DNA of 64,000 nt. It comes from Camellia lanceoleosa. Lineage: Eukaryota; Streptophyta; Magnoliopsida; Ericales; Theaceae. Shown here piece by piece: positions 37,785-50,029 of the stretch (position 1 is its first letter; the number at the start of each line of letters is the position of its first letter). The stretch lies in the NCBI GenBank assembly GCA_025200525.1, contig CM045770.1, forward strand, positions 126,333,429 to 126,397,428, given 5' to 3'. The position numbers and the translations under genes were made by a program. The notes under the pieces were generated by a model, which saw only the letters and a program-made list of their open reading frames with translations, did no database searches and was not told where the DNA came from.

Positions 37785-39456
37785 ATGAGAATTTGAAGTT
37801 CTTAGAAGATTTTTCATTAGAAACCCAATAATATATAGATACACTATCCTGTATAAAGTTTAAAATCTACTAGCTTATAAAAGCATTGAACTTGTATGGT
37901 TCTTTATAATAAAAGTAGAATAATTTTTTACATACTAAATTTTATTAAAAATATAAGAAGTTAAATGTGATTCGTTGTTAAACAAGTAAGGATACTTAAA
38001 CATCTAATAATGCGGTGACATGTACGTTTTTAATATGATTGTTAGTAAGAATTTAAATACATTTAGCATTACTCATAAAAGTATCTATGTTATATGGCCT
38101 CAAGTATGAGTATTGGTTGTTAATGCCTATCCAAGTACAAGACTTTCTAAACTAAAATCTTAGAATATTGGGATATATATCCAAAAGTTACGTGGACATT
38201 TCAAAATGTATATATATTTCATATATAATTTTATTAGATAATATGAGTAACTTTATTGGGAAATTTATTAGAAAATCTTTGTTCAAATATTTGTATCCCA
38301 GTTAGTCTATAAGATATTATTGTATTCCAATAAGTCATATTATTTTGGATATTTGATCTACCAAATCCTAATTTTTATATTTAAGATATTTTATGAACAA
38401 CTTTATCCTTACAAATAGTTTTTGAACCCTTAGCAACTTGATGATATGAATATCCACATCAAATAAATTTGACAATGTGAATGTTCATATTGACAATGTG
38501 AACATTAATGTGCACTTCACCTTATTATTATTAGGGGTATTTTGATAACTATGTCATCCATAGGATTTATTGGAACATAAAAAATAATTTGTACCAAGTG
38601 AAATATAAGTAGGTGAAAACGGATTTATGAATAAATTTCTTTTAAACTATTTAAAAATATATGTGCAATTAAGTCATATTTAGAAGGGAAAAAAAAGAAA
38701 AAGAAAAAAAAGAAAATAAAATAAAATAAAAAAAAGTAAAGAATTGTAGCTCTCAGCCATGTGAAAGACAAAAAATATTTTTTTACAAGCAAATGAGCTT
38801 GTTTCTCTTCAAACATTATATAAAATTAGAGAGTACAAGTGTCTAAGTTAGATACAGGTATTAGACACATATCCCACACTCATATTCTTATCATATATAG
38901 TAGACATGGATATTATAGGAAAAAATTTAACCAAAAAAACAGAAAAGAAAGGAAAAAGAGTCGATCTAACATTAAAAATGATCAATTGAGACCTTGCTAC
39001 TTTTTAGTGAAAGTGGATGATTAACATAATTATATATATATATATTATAAATCTAAACAAATTCAAGGGTTTTAAAAGGAAAAATATAAAATAGCAGATA
39101 TAGAAATAAATTTCCTCCACTAATCAGGAATGTTAGTCCAAGGTAGCAATATTGGTCTAACAAATTTTTAACTTTCATCAATTTTGGAGAACAATTATAT
39201 TCATTCACACACAAGTCTTTTACACATCCCTTGTAAGAGGAAAAGAAAAATCGAGTATAAGAAACTTAAATTAGAGAGTGCATATCATCATCTTATTTAT
39301 AAGTCATGTTCTTTTTAAATTTCATCCTCAATAATATATTGAAAGGGCTTGATTAAAAACCGAAATTATCACCAATGAAGATGCCAAATCAAGTATGAAG
39401 TTCATGTGCCACTTGAAAATTCTAATGGTAAAGCAGCTAATCTCCCATGTCCAAGA
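37785..39456. other. AT-rich sequence, no gene recognised
   Basis: Includes an A-rich run (38690-38735) and a TA repeat (39030-39045). The frames at 38625-39024 come from these low-complexity runs. No repeat ends or splice-linked coding segments were found. Confidence 0.45.
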
Positions 39457-39545
39457 GGGGAGAACTTCTAAATACACCCCCTAATTCCTTTAGCCAAGCC
39501 ACTACTTGCGTCCATGTGATTGGGTGTATTTAGAAGCTCCCGTTT
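39457..39545. repeat. Short hairpin
   Basis: gggagaacttctaaatacac at about 39459-39478 is answered by gtgtatttagaagctccc at about 39525-39542. The arms are about 20 bp around a 45-bp loop. It could be a tiny MITE; no clear target duplication. Confidence 0.55.
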
Positions 39546-39676
39546 TAGAGCCGAACTTTTCATTCATCCTAATAAATGCGAAACATTCAAGAAACCTCAA
39601 TAATTCTGCCCATATCCACTTGTATCTTTTATGTTTTGATTCTTTATCTGTTCGTAGTTATCAATTTTTTTTTGGT

Positions 39677-39730
39677 ATATAGACAATCTTCTATTGGTGA
39701 TCAAAAAAAAAATATAGACAATCTTCTATT
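39677..39730 (+). repeat. Minimal poly(A) insertion with 19-bp target duplication
   Basis: The 19-mer atatagacaatcttctatt occurs at 39677-39695 and 39712-39730. Between the copies are only 16 bases, ggtgatc plus an A run. This looks like a retroposition product reduced to a tail, similar to 2493-2546 but on the other strand. Confidence 0.65.
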
Positions 39731-40009
39731 ATGAAAGTATATAAGTTGTGGCTCTTATACACCATGTGGCCCCAAATGGCAATTGCCTCAAATGGTGCTT
39801 GTGAGTTCTGTTGTTTTTATTTTTTTATTTTTTGTATTCCTATGTTGTAGCAACAAGAAGAACAATTGCAAAAGCAGCAACAACAAGAAGAAGTGATTTT
39901 AATTGTATTTCATTATTCTAAATATTTTCTATGAGCAGTTTGTCTATAAATGAAATATATATTCTTTTTTTTTTCGTTTGCTTTTGTATTTTTTGCAGCA
40001 TGACTTAGC

Positions 40010-40240
40010 TGACGAGGAAGGAGAAAATGAAGAAACTTGTGAGACTTCTGATGATAGTGATGGGGATGAAGAAACTTGTGAGACTTATGATGATAGTGAT
40101 GGGGATGAAGAAACTTGTGAGACTTCTGATGATAGTGATGGGGATGAAGAAACTCGTGAGACTTCTCATGACAGTGATGGGGATGAAGAGACTCGTTAGA
40201 CTTCTCATGATAGTTATGGGGATGACTTTTGATGATAGTA
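40010..40240 (+). other. Acidic 13-residue repeat segment, possible exon fragment
   Basis: A splice-acceptor-like ttttttgcag at 39990-39999 precedes an open stretch. It then holds five tandem 39-bp units (from 40029, every 39 bp) encoding EETCETSDDSDGD with small changes. The period is a multiple of three and the third base varies, as in coding DNA. A TAG appears in the fifth unit (40197-40199), ending the frame. Just upstream (39850-39895) is a Gln/Glu-rich 'caacaagaag' repeat. I recognise no family; it may be an exon of an acidic repeat protein or a relic of one. Confidence 0.4.
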
Positions 40241-40744
40241 ATGATGGCAATGCTCAATATTCTGGTTATAAAGCTCACTGTACATTAAAAAAAAAAAAAA
40301 TGTATATTAAATTTTTTTTTTCTATATTATTTTCAAGCAAGAGAACAATGTGTCTTGTGGCTTCTCTAAACGAGAATTCCCAGTGTACAATCATTCACTT
40401 TCATTTTGATGAACGTGCTACGATTTTTATTTTCTTTCATTACATTGGTCATACTGTTGAACTTTTAAATTAAAATTCTATTTATGAATACATAATTATT
40501 TACGAATTGTTTAGGAATATGTTATTTTAGTTTTCTTTCCGACTTTTCATAAAAAATAAAAAAAATAAAAAAAAAGATACACAAAAAATAAAAAGAATAA
40601 TATAACAATTTATTTGGACTTTTTAGCTATAAACCTACCTTCCCAAACAAGGCCTTATTACAAAGTACATGGAGCATATTTGTTTGGTAACACCCAAAAA
40701 TGTCACATTTTTCCTAAATTTTTTTTGGTCCTTAGTTATCTTTT

Positions 40745-41160
40745 TCCATCGCCAACATCCGACCACCCCCCTACCCCTATTGCCACCACTACCATACAAC
40801 CACCACATCGCCATACCACGACCACTTTACCATTGTTGTGACCACAATCACTACCACTACCTTCAGCCACCAAACCACCACCACCACCACCACCTTTACC
40901 ACCATTATCACTAAAACCACTACCCTACTACCACTGCTCCCACCACCACTACCACTGCCTCCATCGCGACAACCACTACCACCACCTTCACAAAAACCAC
41001 ACCACCACAACCACCATCGTGAGAACCACCACTCTATAATGTTGCCTGCCACCACCACCATCTTACTGTCACTTCTATCACCACTACTGATGATGCCATC
41101 ACTGTCGCCACTACTACCATGGCTCACACCATCTCTTCTACAACTATCAACACTATCATG
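40745..41160. repeat. Degenerate CCA/CAC trinucleotide repeat
   Basis: Dominated by 'ccaccacca' and 'ccactacca' phrases over about 400 bp. The His/Thr/Pro-rich and antisense Gly/Val-rich frames across it are products of the repeat, not genes. A similar tract lies at 50030-50305. Confidence 0.75.
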
Positions 41161-41460
41161 ATCTATATGAATTTCTAACTTGTTTGTTACTAACTTATTA
41201 AAAATAAATAAATAATAAATAAAAACTTATTGTATTGCATTTCATTTTATTAATTTAACAAGCATAACCAAATATGACAATGAGAATTATCATTTTATTC
41301 TTATTTCATTCCATATTGGCAACTAAATAATGAAATGCAAATAGACATTCTATTTCATTCAACTTTATGTTTCATCCTCACTCTCATTTCATTCCCGCTT
41401 CATTCCATTCATTCATACCAAACATGTAAGGGTGATGAAAATCTGTATCTGTGAGATAAT

Positions 41461-42153
41461 TGTTGGGTATACCTCCTTATTGGAGTTTGAGACCCAATTG
41501 GTTTTGGAAAAAGAATTTTAATGGTTTGGTTTGGATATAATATATTTTAATATATTATATCTAATTTTTAGAGACCCAATTCAATTTGGAAACTATTAAG
41601 GTTTTGATGAAAAATCCTAAAATTAACAATATATATATGTATATATTGTTTATGTGTTCCGTGTGGGCGGCAGTGGCTTCAATACATATATTGTTTTCAC
41701 CAAAAGCAAAGCAACATCAGCTACGTGATTTGTTTCAGCCTCGGTAACCGTGCAGGTTAATTTGCTTAGTTCATTAGGAGCTTTGGACTTTTTTCAGTGC
41801 ATCTTCGGCTAGGTGCTTTGGTGAAGTTGATTTGGGTTGTTATTTTGGATCTTCTACATTATGTTTCGAAGATTTTGGTTCATCTATTTGATGAGGTCTT
41901 TCCTCTTGTTTATTTGTGATTATTTGGAATTCACCTAAGGGAAGGGTGGTTTGTGAGACCATTCGTGTCTCATTTGTAATCGTTTGGAAACTTATTTGGT
42001 TGATAGTGGAATTGGATTTCGATCCCGTGGACGTACCTCACATTGAAAGAACCACGTAAAAATTCTTGTGTTGCTTTTTATTTAATTTTTTCGCATTAGT
42101 TTTTATTCCCATTGATTGATTTACTGGTGGGGAATTATATATTTTCCCTAACA
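41461..42153 (+). repeat. 5' LTR of the TNT1-94-like element
   Basis: Starts TGTTGGGTATACCTCC and ends TTCCCTAACA. Differences from the 3' LTR are few and include small indels in a TA repeat (41626-41650) and in 'aagggaagggtgg' at 41938-41951. Confidence 0.9.
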
Positions 42154-42204
42154 ATTTGTATCAAAGCTTACAGTTTATTTGGGTTTATTTATTTGTGTAA
42201 ATCA

Positions 42205-45200
42205 ATGGAGGGGAATGTGGGTCGTATGTCTAGCTTCAAGGGAAGCAATTGAGTAACTTGGAAAACTAAAATGGAGGACCTATTATTTTGTGAAGATTTG
42301 TATGGGCCTATTGAGGGTGATAGTGGCAAACCTGATGATATGAAAGATGATGAGTGGAAGAGGCTTAATTAAAAAGTCGTTGGTGTTATCCGTCAATGGG
42401 TTGATGGCAGTGTGTTTCATTATGTTGCTACTGAAACTTCAGCACATGATTTATGGAAAAAATTAGAAGGCCTTTACGATAGGAAATCAGCCACAAATAA
42501 AACTTTTATGTTTGGTAAGTTAGTTAATTTAAAATATAAAGAGGGCAACCCTATTCCGGAACATTTGAATGAAATAAAGAGTATTGTTAACCAACTTGCT
42601 TCTATGAAAATTATTTTTGATGATTAGTTACAGGTTTTGATGATACTTCGTTCTTTGTCCGAAAGTTGGGAGACTTTGGTTGTGACAGTTAGTAATTCGG
42701 CGCCCGATGGAGTTGTCACAATGGGCCAAGTCACCAGTAGTTTGTTGAATAAAGAAACTAGAAGAAAATCAGTGGGTTCCTCTCATTCAGAAGCATTTGT
42801 TATGAGAGGCCGAAGCAAAACAAGGGGGAGAAGTAAGACTCCTCATGGTCGTGATCAAGGCCGTGACAAATCAAGAGATAGTTCTTTTTCAAAGAAAGAC
42901 ATTGAGTGCTATTATTGCCATGAGAAAGAGCAGATGAAGCGGGAATGCCAAAAGCTCAAGAACAAGGAGAAAAGGCGTGACAAAAGTGTGGATAAGAAGC
43001 AAGAAGACACAACGGCAGTTACTACCGATGATCTCATGGTCGTTTGTGAAGATGATTGTATCAATTTTGTGGGCCAAGAGAGCAATTGGATGATTGATTC
43101 CGGTGCTTTTTTTCATGTAACTTCTCGAGTTGATTTCTTCACTACCTACACCAAAGGAGATTATGGTTCTGTTCAAATAGGTAATGAAGGTTTGTCCAAG
43201 ATTATTAACATGGGTGATGTTTGCTTGGAAACAAATTTGGGCTGCAAGTTGTTGCTTAAAGATGTGAGGCATGTTCCTGACATTCGCCTCAATTTGATCT
43301 CTACTGGGAAGCTAGATGATGAAGGCTTCAATAACAAATTTGGTGATGGAATATGGAGGCTCACAAAGGGTTCTTTGGTGGTGGCTAAGTGCAAGAAGAC
43401 TCATACACTTTATTCGATGCAAGGAAAAATTTGTAAAGGTGTTGTCAATGCACTTGAAGATGATACTTCTACCGAATTGTGGCACAAGCAGCTTGGGCAC
43501 ATGCGTGAAAATGGGCTACAAGTTTTGTTCAAGAAAATGCTTCTACCCAGTTTGAAAGGTACACATCTTAAAACTTGTGTTCATTGTTTGGTGGGTAAAC
43601 AACATAGTTTCTTTTCATAAAAATGTTGCTTCTAGAAAAGAAAATGTGTTGGAGTTGATTCATTCGGATGTTTGTGATCCTTTGAAAGTTAGAACACATG
43701 GTAGTGCACTTTATTTTGTTACTTTCATTGATGATTATTCAAGGAAAGTTTGGGCTTTTCTACTAAAAACTAAAGATCAAGTTTTAGAAGTATTTAAACA
43801 TTTTCAGTCCATGGTTGAAAGAGAAACAGGGTAGAAATTGAAGTGCATCCGATCAGACAATGGTGGTAAATACATTAGGCCATTTGATGAGTATTGTCGC
43901 AGCCAAGGTATTCGGCACCAAAAGACAGTTAAGAAGACTCTTCAACAAAATGGGGTTGCCGAGAGGATGAACCGCACCATTGTGGAAAGAACAAGGTGTT
44001 TACTTTCACAAGCTAAATTGCAAAGATCTTTTTGGGGTGAGGCAATGAAGACAGCGGTTGACGTGATCAATTTGTCTCCTTCCTATCCTTTGAATGGTGA
44101 TGTTCCTGAAAGAGTTTGGACTGACAAAGATGTATCTTATGAGCACTTGAGAGTGTTTGGTTACCGAGCCTTTGTTCACATTCCAAAGAATGAGAGGTCC
44201 AAGCTTGATAGTAAGTCAAGACAATGTATTTTTCTTGGCTATGGACGTGATGAATTTGGTTATAGATTGTGAGATCCGGTCGACAAGAAAGTTATTCAAA
44301 GCCGTGATGTTATATTTCTTGAAGACTAAACAATTGAGGACTTTGGCAAAGGTAATCAACCGGAGCCAAAAACTAGTGATCTCATTGACATGGATCCATC
44401 TCCTTCACCTTCAGTTGATGATAAAAATGGGGAAAATATGCAGCCACCTATTGAAGATGTGGAGGATAATGCTAATCCTAATAAAGTTGAGCTAGAAATT
44501 AAGGAAGAGCATCTAACTCAAGAACCTCCACCACAACTTGAGTTGAGAAAATCTACAAGGGACCGACAACCTTTGAGAAACTATCCTCTCAATGAATTTG
44601 TGTTGATTTCCGATCAAGGGGAGCCTGAGAGCTACCAAGAAACAATTGAACATGCAAAGAAAGATGATTGGAAAAAGGCCATGGAAGAGGAGATGAATTC
44701 CTTGCTTAAAAATCACACTTATGATTTAATGAAGTTGCCTAAGGGGAGGAAAATTCTAAAAAATAAGTGGGTTTTCAAATTGAAGAATGATGGCAGGAAT
44801 CTAAGGTATAAAGCACGTCTTGTTGTGAAAGGTTTTGGACAAAAGAAAGGTATTGACTTTGATGAGATTTTTTCACCGATTGTGAAGATGTCTTCTATTT
44901 GGGTTGTACTTGGCATGGCTGCAAGTATGAACCTTGAAGTTGAACAACTTGATGTGAAGACCACATTTCTTCACGGTGATCTTGAAGAAGAAATTTACAT
45001 GGAGCAACAGGAAGGTTTTGTGGAAAAAGGGAAAGATAAATTTTTTTGTAAATTGAAGAAAAGTTTGTATGGCCTCAAGCAAGCCCCGCGGAAATGGTAC
45101 AAAAAATTTGACTCTTTCATGATGAATAATGGTTTTTCTAAAACCACTTCAGACCTTGTGTGTTTGCGAAAAATTTCCCAGATGGTAAATTTATTATTCT

Positions 45201-46177
45201 TTTGCTTTTTGTTGATGATATGTTAATTGTGGGTCAAGATTCAACCATGATTAACAAGTTGAAGTTAGAGTTGAGTAAATCTTTTGCTATGAAAGATTTG
45301 GGACCAGCAAAGCAAATACTTGGTATGAAAATTGTTCGTGATCGCAAAGAGGGACTGATTTGGTTGTCTCAAGAAATCTACATTGAGAAAGTTCCTGAGA
45401 AGTTCAACATGGATAAAGCAAAGCCGGTTGGTTATCCACTTGCGGGTTACTTCAAGCTTAGTTCAAATCAATGTCCTACAAGTGAGAAAGACAAAGAAGA
45501 GATGCTGAAAATTCCTTATACTTCAGCAGTTGGTTCTTTGATGTACGCTATGGTTTGTACAAGGCCGCATATTGCTTACGCCGTTGGTGTGGCGAGTCGT
45601 TCTCTCTAATCCGGGTAAAGAACATTGGACAGCGATAAAATGGATTCTAACATATCTTCAAGGGACTTCGAAGGTGTGTTTGTGTTTTGGGGATGGTAAG
45701 CCGATGCTTGATGGGTTAACAGATTTTGACATAGCTAGTGATGTTGATTCTAGGAAATCTACTTCGGGGTATTTGATGACTTTTGCAAGGAGAGCGGTGG
45801 CATGGCAATCTAAATTACAAAAATGTGTTTCTCTCTCAACTACCGAAGCTGAATTTATTGTCATTACGGAAGCTTGCAAAGAAGAGTTATGGTTGAAGAA
45901 ATTTTTGCAAGAGTTGGGTTTAAAGCAAGAAAAGTATGTGATTTATGGTGATAGTCAAAGTGCTATTCACTTGCGTAAAAATTCTACTTTTCATTCGAGA
46001 TCGAAACACATTGAAGTGAGATACCATTGAATTCGTGATGTGTTAGATTTGAAATTGTTACAACTCGAAAAAGTTCACACGGATGATAACATTTCGGATA
46101 TGTTGACTAAGACTTTGTCGAGGGACAAACATTTGAAGCGTCGAACTTTGGCGGGTATGGTTAATATCTCCACCTAA
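42205..46177 (+). pseudogene. Copia gag-pol polyprotein pseudogene (TNT1-94 type)
   Basis: Encodes the element's own gag, protease, integrase, reverse transcriptase and RNase H. It starts MEGNVGRMSSF at 42205. The zinc knuckle near 42907 has CYYC...C but the histidine position is glutamine. The protease DSG is near 43097 and the pre-integrase LWHKQLGH near 43480. The integrase core has SDNGG and GVAERMNRT, the reverse transcriptase FVDDML, and RNase H GYLMTFA with STTEAEF. Stops interrupt it at 42250, 42370, 42625, 43832, 44270, 44326 and 46028. Frameshifts fall near 43600, 45160 and 45595. Several stops sit where the family has Trp or Gln, as expected from G:C to A:T decay. The natural terminator is TAA at 46175-46177. 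Confidence 0.92.
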
Positions 46178-46194
46178 GTCGGTAGGTGGAGACT

Positions 46195-46877
46195 TGTTGG
46201 GTATATCTCCTTATTGGAGTTTGAGACCCAATTGGTTTTGGAAAAAGAATTTTAATTTGGTTTGGTTTGGGTATAATATATTTTAATATATTATATCTAA
46301 TTTTTTAGAGACCCAATTTAATTTGGAAACTATTAAGGTTTTGATGAAAAACCCTAAAATTAACAATATATATATTGTTTATGTGTTCCGTGTGGGCGGC
46401 AGTGGCTTCAATACATATATTGTTTTCACCAAAAGCAAAGCAGCATCAGCTACGTGATTTGTTTTTGCCTCGGTAACCGTGTGGGTTAATTTGCTTAGTT
46501 CATTAGGAGCTTTGGACTTTTTTCAGTGCATCTTCGGCTAGGTGCTTTGGTGAAGTTGATTCGGGTTGTTATTTTGGATCTTCTACATTCTGTTTCGAAG
46601 ATTTTGATTCATCTATTTGGTAAGGTCTTTCCTCTTGTTTATTTGTGATTATTTGGAATTCACCTAAGGGTGATTTGTGAGACCATTCGTGTCTCGTTTG
46701 TAATCGTTTGGAAACTTATTTGGTTGATAGTGGAATCGGATTTCGATCCCGTGGACATACCTCACATTGAGGGAACAACGTAAAAATTCTTGTGTTGCTT
46801 TTGATTTAATTTTTCCGCATTAGTTTTTATTCCCATCGATTGATTTACTGGTGGGGAATCATATATTTTCCCTAACA
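46195..46877 (+). repeat. 3' LTR of the TNT1-94-like element
   Basis: Starts TGTTGGGTATATCTCC and ends TTCCCTAACA, preceded by a purine-rich tract. It is 10 bp shorter than the 5' LTR. Confidence 0.9.
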
Positions 46878-46882
46878 ATACT

Positions 46883-47984
46883 TATGTGAACATTTAATTA
46901 TCTATCTAATGGAAGCTATCTTGTGAAAATATATATACATATATATGTAAAATAGAAAAACAAAAAAGCTCTCACTAAAAATGTTCTTTTATTGCCATTT
47001 ATTCTTGAGTTAAAGTAATTGTATATCTTCATCTCTAATATTTCTCATACAGATTACGGAAAAGCAGAATACATACAACTGGTTACAAAGAAATACAGGA
47101 TGAGAAGCCTCTCTATATATACAATGAAAGAATGCCCTCATCAAGTTGTTGGAAGGGAATAGTCCTATTCAGACCCGGACTCCTATCCTTTGAGCAACCT
47201 ACATCAAGAAATGCAATAAGTTTATTATTGTATCATGCCTTTAACATCATAATTCATGCGTGTATCCATCCCTATTTGGCAATTTGGTTGAGTAAACTTG
47301 AAAACTGTACATATTTAAACTTCCCCCGTCCTGATCTACCTCATCTCTGCCTCAATTTTATTTATTAAATATATATAATATGTATATAATTTTATTTTTT
47401 TAATAATAAAATTGAAATATTAAAATATTATACTTGATATTTATTTTCACTCATTTATTTATCATATTACATCTTTTAACTCTCATTAATTATAAATTAT
47501 TATATATAATATACTATATTACCTTTAATTTTTATTAACTTCTTTATTTTTAAAGCAACAAAATTAACCCGGCCTCGCGGTACTCTCACCCCACCCCCAA
47601 TATGATATGGGGTGGGGGTGAAGGATGACAAATCCGCTCCAAACCCACCCTGTTATTGGCTACCATCACCAACGACCTCCTCCGTCAACTACCTTCGGCC
47701 AACACCTCCCTTAACTGTTTTTATCCAAAATAAATATAAACATGCTTAATGTTTTTTTTAAATAAAAAATAGTAAATTGTAAATGTTACCAAACGGTACC
47801 TAAATATTTAGCAGCAGCCTTGTTAATCTCAGCACACACCACGTACACCTTGTAAATAAAAGTTCACCACATTGAAAATTTTAGCCACCACAATTCACCA
47901 TCATAAAACATGATACATATTGAATCCTCACAACTATTTTCCAAATTTTGTTTTGTTTATAATCACTTAAATTCACATCCCTTC
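46883..47984. other. AT-rich sequence, no gene recognised
   Basis: Contains a G-rich/C-rich inverted patch at 47585-47625 (accccacccccaatatg and its complement tatggggtgggggt). A C run lies at 47987-47996. The frame at 47132-47368 has no family features. Confidence 0.45.
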
Positions 47985-48145
47985 CCCCCCCCCCCTCTTT
48001 TTGTCACTCCTTAGAACCTACACTAGCCTAATCTAAGGAGAAAAGGGAAAAAGATCAGCCCCAACACCACATGAAGCTCGAACCCACAATCTCCACTATA
48101 GGGATTGTAGAGCATACCACTGTGGCACAAAGCCATGGGTTAAAT
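47985..48145 (-). mobile_element. tRNA-derived SINE-like element
   Basis: On the minus strand the head reads ...TGTGCCACAGTGGTATGCTC, resembling a Pol III A box, followed about 30 bases later by GTGGGTTCGAGCTTC, a good B box. The body continues about 90 bp to a run of G (C on +). This is the layout of plant SINEs such as the Au family. Ends and target duplications could not be fixed. Confidence 0.5.
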
Positions 48146-48357
48146 CCTCACTAGATTCTCATAAATTTGCCTATCCATTTTTTATTTTATTTGTTTTTTT
48201 TATTAAGAGTAACCCCTTAACCCCACTTTTGGTGAGACCATGGTAAAAACACCCAATAACCATGCGATAAATTTGCCTATCTATGTTGAACATGTATTGA
48301 ACATGTAACTGACACCAACACAACACTACACTACAAGAAAAGTGGGCATAAAAGATG

Positions 48358-48597
48358 GAACTTTTTGCGACGGCATAGCTTGCCGTCGAAAAAATGTGAC
48401 ATTTTTTAGACGGCACAGCTGGCCGTCGCAAAAAATGTGACCTTTTGAGACGGCACAACTTGCCGTCGCAAAAAATGTGACCTTTTGAGACGGTACAACT
48501 TGCCGTCGCCAAAAAATGTGACCTTTTGAGATGGCACAGCTTGCCGTCGCAAAAAATGTGACCTTTTGAGGTGGCACACCTTGCCGTCGCAAAAAAT
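48358..48597. repeat. 5' subterminal repeats of the CACTA element
   Basis: Six tandem units of about 40-45 bp, each with a palindrome of the form gacggcacaacttgccgtc followed by gcaaaaaatgtgacctttt. Similar, more diverged units continue after the MITE at 48893-49160. These are the probable binding sites for a transposase supplied elsewhere. Confidence 0.85.
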
Positions 48598-48600
48598 AGA

Positions 48601-48889
48601 GGGCTTGTTTGGCTTGTTTTTCAAAAAAAATTTTGGGAAAAATTCTCTACAAACAAATTTTCAGGAGCAATCAAACCAAACAAAATTTTCCAAAAAAATC
48701 TCAAAATTTTGTTTGGTTACCTATTTTCCAAAATCACTCTCTCTCTCTCATACACATCAAATCAATCACTTTTTTTAAAACTCTCCCCAAAACAACTTTT
48801 CAAAACCATTTCTGATAAAAGGCAAACCAAACAAATTTTCGTATTTTTTATCTCAAAAACTACTCTACAAACACAAACCAAACACACCC
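48601..48889. mobile_element. MITE (289 bp) inside the CACTA subterminal region
   Basis: The left end is gggcttgtttggcttg. The right end reads back as gggtgtgtttggtttg. AGA flanks both sides (48598-48600 and 48890-48892). Same family as 14264-14553, sharing 'aaaattttgggaaaaattctctacaaa' style arms. The three overlapping frames here are artefacts. Confidence 0.75.
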
Positions 48890-49254
48890 AGAGTATTTAC
48901 GATGGCATAAAATGCTGTCGCGAAAAAGGGGAGTATTTGCGATGGCAGAAATTGCTGTTGTAAAAAAAAAAATAGAGTATTTGCGATGACAGAGATTGTT
49001 GTAGCAAAAAAATAGAGTTTTTTGCGACGATACCAACTACAGTTGCAAAAAAACAAAGAGTTTTTTGCGACCGTAATAGGTACCGTTGCACAAAAAAAAA
49101 GAGTAAAATATATATATATATATATATTATGGCTTTGAGACGGCTTCATATATATATAGTCACAAAATGGTTTAAATAAATGCAACGGTATTTTTCTGTC
49201 ACAAAAAAAAAAAAAAAAAGACGTCGTCTTACTCTTTTGAGCATTTCTCTTTTC

Positions 49255-49870
49255 ACCCATTTTTTCATCTTCTATCTCTCTCTCTCTCTCACTCATCACT
49301 CTTCTTTGTCTGTTTGTCTTTCTCTTTTTCTTTCTCTCTGTCTCTATCTCTGTCTCTCTTCTTTTTCTCTCTCACTCATCACTTTTCTCTGTCTCTCTCT
49401 CTCTCTCTTTATCTCTCTCATCTCTCTTCTCTTTATCTTTTTCGCTCATCTCTCTTTGTCTCTCTCTCGTTTATCTCTTTTTGCTCTTTTTTCTCTCTTT
49501 GTCTATTTCTTTTCACCTATATTTTCATCTTCCTCTCTCTCTTCTCTTTCTCTCTCTTACTCATCACTCTTCTCTCTTTGTGTCTCTCACTCATCTATCT
49601 CTTCTCTCATCTCTTTTCTCTTCCGCTCATCTCTCTTCTCTCTATCTCTCTCATCTCTCTCGCTCATCTCTCTTCTCTCTATCTCTCTCTCTGTCTCTCT
49701 CGTTCATCTCTCTTTTCTCTATGTCTATCTCGCTTATCTCTCTTCTCATTATCTCTCTCTCTCTCTGTCTCTCTCATTCATCTCTTCTCTCTCTATCTCT
49801 TTTTCTGTCTCTCTCTCTCTCTCTCTTCTCTTTCTCTTTCTCTCTCTCTCCCACTGTGTTCGCGTTGCTC
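49255..49870. repeat. Pyrimidine-rich (TCTC)n tract
   Basis: About 600 bp of almost pure T and C on the + strand with irregular 'tctctctc', 'actcatc' and 'gctcatctctctt' phrases. Long Ser/Leu-rich frames appear in all + frames because the tract lacks the bases needed for stops. Confidence 0.9.
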
Positions 49871-50029
49871 ACTCTCTTCCTTCCGTCTTCTTTATTTACT
49901 GAGCTCCCTCTTGATTTATCTATCCACTACAAGAAAATGCACTTTTAGCAACCACTTTGTCTCTATCTCGCTCATCACTCTGTCTCTCTCTCTCTCTCTC
50001 TCACTCATCTTTCTCTCTCTCACCACCCA

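Larger units (their letters stand above)
41461..46877 (+). mobile_element. TNT1-94-like Ty1/copia retrotransposon, complete but defective
   Basis: The 5' LTR 41461-42153 (693 bp) and 3' LTR 46195-46877 (683 bp) are nearly identical, each TGTTGGGTAT...CCCTAACA. Flanks are ATAAT (41456-41460) and ATACT (46878-46882), a target duplication with one mismatch. A primer site (tttgtatcaaagc) follows the 5' LTR and a purine-rich ggtaggtggagac precedes the 3' LTR. The domain order gag, protease, integrase, reverse transcriptase, RNase H is the copia order. Stops and frameshifts make it non-autonomous now, though the similar LTRs suggest a fairly recent insertion. Confidence 0.93.

Noticed and set aside
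40614..41161. His/Thr/Pro-rich frames and an antisense Gly/Val-rich frame
   Set aside because: Products of the degenerate CCA repeat; frames on both strands overlap completely.
48060..48140. A functional tRNA gene on the minus strand
   Set aside because: Box A- and B-like motifs are present but no cloverleaf with paired acceptor stem could be drawn; a SINE head fits better.
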